Source: Cudoniella acicularis
Taxonomy: Eukaryota > Ascomycota > Leotiomycetes > Helotiales > Helotiaceae
NCBI GenBank assembly: GCA_013054445.1
Contig: JAAMPI010000359.1
Coordinates: 1 to 41,683, forward strand
DNA length: 41,683 nt
Direction: 5' to 3'
Shown: one piece after another, positions 34,569-41,683 of the stretch
How the letters are laid out: every line of letters starts with the position of its first letter
Numbering within the stretch: position 1 is the first letter of the stretch
Made by a program: the position numbers and the translations under genes
The notes under the pieces: generated by a model
What the model was told of the DNA's origin: nothing
The model's input: only the letters and a program-made list of their open reading frames with translations
Databases searched by the model: none

Positions 34569-35623
34569 AGGTAGGAAGGAGTATAATAGCGAAGCACTAG
34601 CTGCATTTCTAAATAAATAGTCATGAATTTTCTGAAGAGTAAAGCGAACGCTCTATAGTCACTCCTATGTTTTAAATTTTCAATCCCTAACTCTATTACT
34701 AAATTTAATCTTCTAAACCTACTTAGAGTTAATTATGTATATAGCAGTTCATTATATTGAAAACAATCTAGTAATAGTCACAATTCCAGCTCTGCAAAAC
34801 CAATCGCCCTCACTACCTGCCGGGTGAAGCCCGAGCCATTTCTACTCCTGTGCCCCCTTGGATATCATCATAGCACATAACAGCATGAAACTTTCTTTGA
34901 AAACAGCGCTAGGAGAGTAAATCTAGGCCGATCAATATCGGGCGAAGGCGTGAAGGATTCCATTATTTTATCTCTCTCTCGAATATACCACGCCTCTTAG
35001 GGCAATGCAATAGCTGTCAACTGGACCTTATTTATTTCTGCCAGACGAAATTTAGGGCAAGTCAGTGATCCCAACGTCATACTTGTAGAGATACCTATCT
35101 CACTTGCTGTACTTACGCCAACTCACATCATGACCGCTTTCGATACGTCTTGGTCGTTAGATTCGCACATTCGCATAAAAAATAGGAGATAAGCCAGGCG
35201 TCTTCACCACCATTTATACTGCGATAATGTATAGGATAAGCTTCTCATGATATCCCCTCGCTATAAACCTGAAATGTACGTATAGTACGAGTCTTCAGGA
35301 CCATGGGTGGTATTGTATTTGGCGTGAGAAATTTTCGCTGTACCAGAAAGAGCCATCAGCTTATCCTTATCTAGATACGTAAGAACATGCTGAGTGTATT
35401 CCTCAATAGGATTATGCCAAGCTGTGTAAAGTTACTATTTCTCAAATCCTATGGGTCGTTGTTTGACTGGCGTCTAAGCGAAAACGTGTAAAAGCACTTC
35501 AAAATAATAAAATAACTAGTAATAATTACCTATGTTATAATAGTGATATGACTGTACAGCTCGTATAACAGCGGGTTTTTTAACCTGAATCCTTACTTGC
35601 ACGAAATCTGTTTCTGTTCGGAA

Positions 35624-35715
35624 AGGTGAGCAAGGCTGCTTTATCGGCAATGCTGGGTGAGCTAAAGTGAGTAAGGTAGAGGCGAAGGTAAGAAGCGGTG
35701 AGTAGTGGTGAGCAA
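35624..35715. repeat. Irregular GTGAG-unit cluster
   Basis: Units such as GGTGAGCAA, GGTGAGCTAAA, GTGAGTAAGG, GGTGAGTAG and GGTGAGCAA recur in 92 bp. The same style of repeat forms the last 80 bp of the window (41605-41683). It has no coding support. Confidence 0.5.
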
Positions 35716-36009
35716 CAGCAGATAGCGGTAGAGTCAGTATAAATATGCATTGAGATGCTATTTTAGTACCCAAAGAGCCTGTCTTGGCTCCCTTAAGGCC
35801 CGGTTACACTTTCCTTGTCCCTTTGCGTAGATCTAATTTTAGCTCTCCTATGACCGAGATTCCTCCGGAACCGATTTTGGATCTAGAAGGGTTTGCCCCT
35901 CAACCGCTTACACTTGACAACCGCCTAACTTATACAAAATTCATCTCATAGATCCACCTCCGTACCTATCCTATTCTCAAACCCAGCTCCATTACCCAGT
36001 GCATCACTA

Positions 36010-36807
36010 TCATATAATGGTGATAGCACATTGTCCATTCTCACGGCGTGCTGTCTTATCCGGTTTGTACTTCTCCGTTAGAGGATTTTTGTATGCAGTA
36101 GTATATTGAGAGAGCCCTTCGTCATGAATTCTAACCAGTCCTACTCGACAGAATCTCGTTTCATCCACCGGCTTTAGAAGTAATCCCGCTCCTCCAGCCT
36201 TTCTATCAATATAGGTTGAGGATGTTTTAAGTATCATAAAATATATCACCCCGTCGAGTTTATATGAGTTTGTGTCTAGAAATATTCGACACTTTAATAT
36301 CTTTATAGGCCTAATGTACAAATCTAGAGGAGTCTCTCCATAGAGACTTGATTCTCGCGTCTCAAACGAAACTAGCGCAGCGGATTCGTGTCCAGACAGT
36401 TCCCTAGCTTCAAAAGAACGTAGCTAGAAGAAGTTGAATGCGGTTGAGATATCCTCTATCCCGTATTTAAAACAAACACCGGAGTGAGTGAGCCTTCGGA
36501 GAGAGAGGAACAATGCAGATTGTCCACCCTGCTGTAACTTGAGATGTTTTCGAGCGAACAAGTTTGTACGAGTTCTTTGCGATACCTCTGTCTCGTCCGG
36601 ATCGATCATGTCGATTTTGATTTTCTCTAAGGATTGTGCACCGCTCCGAAGAATATCTCCTCTCCAAGAGATATGTTGAAGTCGGGTGAAGCGGAAGCCA
36701 TCGTAGACATTTGTTCGCAAATCCATGCAAGTAATGTCGGTGATTATCTTGAGAGAACAGATTTTGCTCTGGTGTTCGGGTATGTAACTCAGGACGGCTC
36801 CAGGCAC
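36010..36807 (-). pseudogene. Relic of an F-box/LRR-like (and perhaps HET-like) gene
   Basis: One frame is open from 36807 to 36010 except for a single TAG at 36424-36426. The first part (FTRLQHISWRGDILRSG, FLSLRRLTHSG, ISTAFNFF) has the rhythm of fungal F-box-associated leucine-rich segments and seems to continue after the TAG (LRSFEARELSG). The second part (GLLLKPVDETRFCRVGLVRI) resembles the tails of HET-domain proteins. No proper start or neighbouring exon is visible. I treat it as a decayed gene or fusion of two fragments; an intron around the TAG (TTCTTCTAG looks like an acceptor) is the alternative. Confidence 0.4.
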
Positions 36808-37200
36808 ACAGGTCCCTAAATTCCAACTACCGCATTCACGTCAGCATGGGGATCGGACTCGATGTGAATGGGCACAACAAACCTAAACCTCGGGGGGAGT
36901 ATCGTCCTCGATGAGGGAATTTCTAGCTAATAGTAGACTGGTCCGTGCTAAGACAAACCCTGTTATTCTCTCATGATGAAGGGTTTTGTTTTACATTTTA
37001 TCAAAGCGCTGGGATTAAAGCGTTGGGAGTGACAGTAGAAACTCGTATTCTGATGGCCCCGCACAACGAGCTCTTTTCGTGCGGAATCTCGATAGAGGTA
37101 GGCCTCAATGAATAACCCATTTGCTTTTCAGTTATACAAACACACTTCCCTTATAAGCAAGCGTCATTTAAGGTATCAAACGCTGTATCACAACAATTCA
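36808..37200. other. Spacer downstream of pin1
   Basis: About 390 bp between the relic and the pin1 stop. Nothing is recognisable except presumed 3' UTR of pin1. Confidence 0.4.
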
Positions 37201-37951
37201 TTATTCCAACCTGATAGAGTTAGCCAACGTACATCATTATCGACAAAAATATACCTCTGAATCAAATGCAATCCAGAAGCGGTCTCCACAACCCGGCTGA
37301 CCTCTCCAGGTTTGAGTTGGAAAGCTGCATCCTCGAATTCCTTTTGCATATCTCCCTTTCCAAAAAATCCCAAGTCTCCCATCTTCCTGGAACTGCTGTC
37401 GTCAGATTCACTGAGACAAAGCTGGCCTAGAGACGCCTGTCCGCTGTGAATACGAGCTTCATGGCCCAGAATAATCTGCATGGCTTCCTCCTTCGAACGC
37501 TTAATTTCCGCCTACAATAATTAGCTAGCATTCGTCCCCGTTATCCAAAAAAAAAACCTACCTCACGCCAGCTGCTCGGTCTTCGGCTATCCCTATGCTT
37601 GATCAATAGATGACTTACACGGATCTTCCCCTTGTCCGCCCCATTTCCATTCACGCCGGCATCAAGCTTGATCTCAGCCGCACTATGGTTCTCGGCTATG
37701 TATGTCTTGAGCTTCTCGGTGTCAGTCCCTGGCGGGGGTTCCCATCTTGACTGCTTCTGCGATTCATTGAAATAGTAAGGAAAGTTCTTGGATTGAGAGT
37801 GGCGAACTTCCCAGCCAGTTGGGAGACCGGCGTCAGCCTGTTGTTGTTGATTGTTAGCAAAGTTGAATACATGTTTGGGGAAGGTTCTAAGGCTGTAAGG
37901 TAGATGGGGTATGTAAACATGGAGGTTTGATAGTAGTGGAATAGATACCAT
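37201..37951 (-). CDS. ess1: Pin1/Ess1-type WW-parvulin prolyl isomerase
   Basis: Four exons, 37951-37949 (the ATG only), 37837-37562, 37511-37255 and 37210-37201, with introns of 111, 50 and 44 nt, give 181 residues. The 111-nt first intron has a GCTAAC branch site and splices to give MADAGLPTGWEVRHS, the usual fungal N-terminus. Residues 6-38 are a WW domain (W10, W33) that binds phospho-Ser/Thr-Pro; residues 71-181 are the parvulin domain with His77, Arg86/Arg87 phosphate-binding pair, Phe152 of FEDA and His175. The protein regulates RNA polymerase II CTD and mitotic phosphoproteins. Unusually, the catalytic Cys (Pin1 Cys113) is replaced by Asp131 (SDDSS where Pin1/Ess1 have SDCSS). The final exon is only ten bases. 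An alternative start that skips intron 1 would give a meaningless leader. Confidence 0.92.
37398..37400 (-). other. Codon for Asp131 at the Pin1 Cys113 position
   Basis: The codon reads GAC. In Pin1 and Ess1 the equivalent codon specifies the catalytic-site Cys. Going from a Cys codon (TGC) to GAC needs two substitutions, so a single read error is not a sufficient explanation. Confidence 0.8.
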
Positions 37952-38664
37952 TTTGTGGGACGTGCAGTGATTAATGCTGTGTGAAGCTCTTGATGTGGAT
38001 GCGAGGATGAGTGGAAGATGGGTTTGGGGGGTTACACAGCGCAGAAGAGACCTGTTTTGGACTGTGAGGGGCAAATACAGTCTATTTGATTTGGTTTGAT
38101 TTTCTCATACTCCTGGTGCTCGGTTCCAGCAGATTTGTCGACCGCTATGCCGGAAAGCGCAGAATTGGCAGGTCGATGGCCCTAGGTTGTGGAACCTGCT
38201 AAAGATCCGTAACCTCGACCAGCTCACTATTCTCGGCCCGTATGTATGTGTCGCACCCCTAGGTGCGATTATGGCTGAAGACGCGGACACACAAGTAGAA
38301 AACGGAAAATTGATATAAAAATAGGTTAAGTAAGAACCGGAGACGACGATTTGATTGAGCTAAAGCGTTGATGTCGCTTTCACGTGTTAAATACGCTGCC
38401 ATCGTCAAAAGGACAAGTGGCATGTTCCCTAGGCCCGTGCGCATGACTGAGCCGCAGAATCGGAGGCCTCACCAGGACGGTCGGTTCCCTCCTATGACAG
38501 TCCTATCACGCATTAGATTTCTCCTTGATCTACACCTTGTTCTCGAAGCTGTCTCAATCTTATTCACGCAGAGTCTATGAAAGATAAGCCCACAAGTATC
38601 TAACCTCTTCTCAGGCTTTAACTCAACTAATCCAAACCTCACCAGTTCTCTGTACGAACAGTTA
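37952..38664. other. Divergent spacer between pin1 and the ZnF-kinase gene
   Basis: It holds the pin1 promoter, an F-box-like fragment (38107-38319) and, nearer the kinase gene, a region where the frame is open from 38578 and acceptor-like sites (TTCACGCAG at 38570, CTAACCTCTTCTCAG at 38616) hint at an unrecognised upstream exon. Confidence 0.4.
38107..38319 (+). pseudogene. Short F-box-like protein fragment
   Basis: A frame without a proper start encodes KAQNWQVDGPRLWNLLKIRN followed by LDQLTILGP, the style of fungal F-box-protein leucine-rich regions, and runs to a TAA. There is no ATG upstream and no continuation before 38107. Similarity is judged by eye only; it could be chance. Confidence 0.25.
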
Positions 38665-40987
38665 ATGTGCCTTTCAACAGACGCTGAACCCGAAGAATCG
38701 GAAGCTCCAGCCATGGGGGAGTTTAAAGTTTCTGGCCCGGCAGAGATATGGAGCCGGAGAATCCTGGATACTCATCACAATATTGATCTTACTCTTGCTG
38801 GACGTCTTGGTGAGGCTAATTGGCAACGATTCCAAACCATTTCAGAAAGAATGGATGCCATTGAGGATGCAGATGATGAAAGTAGGAATGATGAAGAGGA
38901 TGATCTAGGATATTTACTAGTATTCTCCCAAAAGGCAAAGTCAACAAGAGATCAAAGCTCCGTTTTCAGCGCGTCGGGCATAGGTAGTTCTGGCTTTGGC
39001 ACCACTACAGCAACTTCAATCTCACAGTCGGTCTTTGATTTCAAATTCCCACTATCACGGAAGAGGGCTGTTGCTAAGGACACTGGGTCCCGGGCGACAT
39101 ATACTTCAGTATTGACTGATGATCGAGGGGAAAGAGGGTGGCTAAGAATCCCAGCCTTGCCGATCAAGGAAGAAGAGCTGGGAAATCCGTTTAAATGTAC
39201 TATCTGCGGAGAAAAGCTCCTTGAAATCATGACCCGTACTGACTGGAAGTCTGTACGCCCCTCTTACGGTATTCCGGCATGCAGCTAATGATATACTTCT
39301 AGACTCCACATCTTCGCAGACCTCAGACCATATATTTGCACCTTTGCAGAATGCAAAGATGGTATTAAGTCATACACAAGTAGGAAACTCTGGGCCGACC
39401 ATGAATTCACAGTTCATCGATTCCCAAAGAGCTGGTCCTGTAGTGATTGTTCCTTGGTATTCCATGACGACCAACCTTTTCGACTCCATCTTCGAAGTGA
39501 TCATAACTATTCACAGCTCACTGAAACTCAAATTAGTACAATGATAAAAGCAGCAGAACAGCTAAATAGCACCTCAAATGTCAATTCTCCGTGTCCGTTT
39601 TGCGCAGAGATTCCGGGGCTATCAAACAGAACTTTTATAGCTCATGTTGCTAGGCATATGGAAGAAATTGCGTTGGCAGTTCTCCCCAGAGACGATTCGG
39701 ATTCTGATTTTGAGCATGGTTCTATCTCTTCAAGCCATAGCCTTCCCGCCATATTTGGCGATGCTGCTGAACAGAATATTGCGAATCCAGCTGCTATAAA
39801 ACCACCTTCGTCCAATATATTGCAAGCTGGGGTAGGTCTAGATGATTTTAACTTCATATCTACAATAGGCAAAGGCAATTCTGCGAAAATCATGCTGGCG
39901 GAAAGCAAGCACTCAAAGAAGTTATATGCGATCAAAGTTCTCAAGAAGGAGCTTCTGATCGAAAATGGCGAAACAAGGTCTTCGAAGGTAGAGAGACGTA
40001 TATTTAAACTTGCAACTGAAGAAAACCACCCTTTTGTGGTTCATTTATGTGGCACGTTTCAGAGTGAAACAAGACTGTATTTTATTACGGAGTATGTTCC
40101 TGGTGGAGACTTGATGTGGCACATACAAAAAGGACCATTTCCTCAGGAACGGGCACAGTGAGTTATCCTTTCGCTTGCATTTGAACATATTAGCTAAGGA
40201 AAACAGGTTCTACGCTGCCGAAGTATGCCTTGTATTGAAGTTCCTTCATGCGAGGGGGATTCTTTACCGAGGTTTAAAGCTGGAGAACATCATGTTGGCA
40301 CTGGATGGTCATATCAAAGTCATGGACTTTGGACTCTGTGCAGAAGACATATGGTATGGCAGCACCACACACACATTCTGTGGAAATTCTGAATTCGTAG
40401 CGCCAGAGGTATTCCTTCCTATTTTGTATCCAACAATCTAGCTTCTAACATACATTCCAGATTCTTCTAGATAAAGAGTACAGTCACGCGGTGGATTGGT
40501 GGGCATTTGGAGTTCTCATTTACCAGATGCATTTTTGTCAATCACCTTTTCGCGGTGAAGACTCAGACGAGATTTACGACGCTATTCTTACTGAAGAGCC
40601 ATTGTACCCTATACATTCTCCACAGAGTACAGTCGATATATGCCAAAGTTTGTTGACAACAGAACCAGAGCAAAGGCTTGGGTCCGGACCTACAGATGCT
40701 CAGGAAATAATGAATCATCTATACTTCAACGGAATCAACTGGGATGATCTGTACCACAAGAGAGTGCCGGCACCGTACAAGCCCACAATATCTAGTGAAG
40801 AGGACACCTCGAATTTTGACACAGAAATCACTCGCATCACTCCGGTATTGACACCAGTACAAAGTGGTGAGTATTGTCCATGCTTCGGATTCTACAGATG
40901 CATACTGACGTTTCAATCACTATAGTCCTTTCGCGCGCAATGCAAGAAGAGTTCAGTGGGTTTTCAAGCTATTCTCAAGAGATCTAG
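38665..40987 (+). CDS. C2H2 zinc-finger protein fused to a PKC-like pseudokinase
   Basis: Five exons, 38665-39248, 39303-40157, 40207-40408, 40461-40866 and 40926-40987 (introns 54, 49, 52 and 59 nt), give 702 residues. The N-terminal part ([46 protein letters not shown]) matches a module that in ascomycetes precedes C2H2 fingers. Three or four C2H2-like fingers follow (FKCTIC...H, YICTFAEC...H, WSCSDC...H-H, CPFCAE...H-H). From residue 375 a complete PKC catalytic unit follows, very like fungal Pkc1. ATP-lysine Lys406, DFG (520-522), [12 protein letters not shown] turn motif and an altered hydrophobic motif FSGFSSYS are present. But the HRD-type loop reads YRGLKLEN: the catalytic Asp is Gly502; and the P-loop is GKGNSAK. 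It is therefore a predicted pseudokinase. The start is uncertain: the frame is open to 38578 and the usual longer N-terminus is missing. Confidence 0.85.
40271..40273 (+). other. Gly codon replacing the catalytic Asp of the kinase loop
   Basis: YRGLKLEN at this site versus YRDLKLDN in fungal PKC. GGT differs from GAT by one A-to-G change, so this loss may be recent, or a base error; the P-loop change (Gly to Ala at residue 389) is an independent sign of altered catalysis. Confidence 0.75.
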
Positions 40988-41175
40988 ACAACCAACGTCC
41001 AGTCTCCTCTAACAGTACTACTAATCGCTAGTTGGAATCTAGTACATTATATTCCGAGGAAGGGGTTTATAGTTATATTAAGATATCTATATTAATCTAT
41101 AGCTTAAATTAGTGGAAAATATAACAGTTATAGAGAGGACTTCCTAAGTATAAATTCTACTTTAGGAGTAAAGTG
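40988..41175. other. 3' flank of the kinase gene
   Basis: AT-rich DNA between the kinase stop and the foldback element. No features. Confidence 0.4.
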
Positions 41176-41482
41176 TAACAACACGTATAGATAGTAGGGG
41201 AACTGCCTAGTATATTATGTATTTATAAAGATTCTAAACTAAAGAAAGAAGAGAGAGTTATAGTTATAAAGGAGGTTTACATACTATAAGTTATATAATA
41301 GTAGAACCTAGTAGGCTAGCCTTTGCTAGAAAGGCAGTAATAACTAACTGCTAACTAACTATATTACTCTCCTAGATAAAGTTATCTAACATTATAATAA
41401 CTCTCTCTTCTTTTTTTAATTTAAAATCTTTATAGATAAACGATATACTAGGTAGTTCCTCTAAAATTTATACACGTTGTTA
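41176..41482. mobile_element. Foldback element with about 92-bp inverted arms
   Basis: The left arm (41176-41268) and the reverse complement of the right arm (41391-41482) match closely, sharing words such as GGAACTRCCTAGTATAT, TATAAAGATT and AAGAAGAGAGAGTTAT. The 120-bp loop is AT-rich. There is no coding capacity, so this is a non-autonomous foldback/MITE-type element, unrelated to the 8669-9571 family. Confidence 0.75.
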
Positions 41483-41604
41483 TGATAGTACTAGAAGCCT
41501 ATTCTTACCTCTAAAAGCTAATTTTAGCCTCCTTAATCCTTCTTGCTAGAAGGTGACTTTCTTAATAGCCACCTGGTAAGAACAACGGGGGGTCTTATAC
41601 TAGG

Positions 41605-41683
41605 TTTGGTGAGCAGAGGTGAGGCAAGGCAGGATATATAATGTAGGAGGGTGAGGCATAGTGAGGAAGGGTGAGCAAAGGTG
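41605..41683. repeat. GTGAG-unit cluster at the window edge
   Basis: Repeated GGTGAG units with spacers (GGTGAGCAGAGGTGAGG, GGGTGAGGCATAGTGAGG, GGGTGAGCAAAGGTG) continue to the end of the window, matching the style of the cluster at 35624-35715. It is truncated by the window. Confidence 0.5.

Larger units (their letters stand above)
34451..36009. other. AT-rich region without a supported gene
   Basis: Apart from the promoter-like segment at its left end, the sequence is AT-rich. A cluster of irregular GTGAG-containing units is at 35624-35715 (separate entry). The minus-strand frame at 35516-35773 simply reads through that cluster. Confidence 0.45.

Noticed and set aside
37952..38074. 41-residue leader for Pin1 by reading through intron 1
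   Set aside because: The 111-nt intron after the ATG has good donor, branch and acceptor and restores the conserved MADAGLP start.
1..41683. tRNA, rRNA or CRISPR features
   Set aside because: I found no A/B-box plus cloverleaf combination, no rRNA-like stretch and no regularly spaced direct repeats.

Overview
The window is nuclear DNA of a filamentous ascomycete, most likely a leotiomycete (inference from protein flavour). The evidence is many GT-AG introns of 44-111 nt with CTAAC/CTGAC-type branch points, fungal-specific proteins, compact protein-coding genes separated by AT-rich repeat-bearing gaps, and no operons. I found no tRNA, rRNA or CRISPR array.

Layout. 1-1091 is gene-poor. 1092-4161 (-) encodes an Srs2-type UvrD/Rep helicase with a canonical PIP box. 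4982-6329 (-) encodes a stand-alone SRA-YDG protein. 6330-10019 is an AT-rich gap holding two inverted copies of one MITE family. 10020-11601 (+) encodes a secreted-entry DOMON/cytochrome b561 membrane protein in seven exons. 11602-13687 is another repeat-like gap. 13688-14110 (-) is a doubtful Cys-rich gene. 14974-16068 (-) is glucose-6-phosphate 1-epimerase. 17020-23098 (-) is Rif1. 24868-25672 (+) is an unrecognised two-exon gene. 29321-30969 (+) is Ric-8/synembryn. 32272-34450 (-) is a broken GH67 alpha-glucuronidase. 36010-36807 (-) and 38107-38319 (+) look like relics of F-box-like and possibly HET-like genes. 37201-37951 (-) is a Pin1/Ess1 prolyl isomerase. 38665-40987 (+) is a C2H2-finger protein fused to a PKC-derived kinase domain. 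A foldback element lies at 41176-41482.

How the genes relate. The left two thirds is mostly housekeeping: genome maintenance (Srs2, Rif1, perhaps the SRA protein), sugar phosphate metabolism and G-protein signalling (Ric-8). Srs2 and Rif1 both have ACGCG-type G1/S motifs upstream. The right end is accessory in character: a decayed plant-cell-wall enzyme, gene relics, foldback DNA and the chimeric kinase.

The most interesting object is the 38665-40987 gene. A zinc-finger module common in fungal multidomain proteins is joined to a full PKC C-terminal catalytic unit. In it the catalytic Asp of the HRD-type loop is Gly and the third glycine of the P-loop is Ala, while the ATP-binding Lys, DFG, APE and the turn motif remain: a predicted pseudokinase. 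Second is the neighbouring Pin1, whose catalytic Cys is Asp. Several introns here are multiples of three without stops, so gene models based on open frames alone would wrongly retain them.
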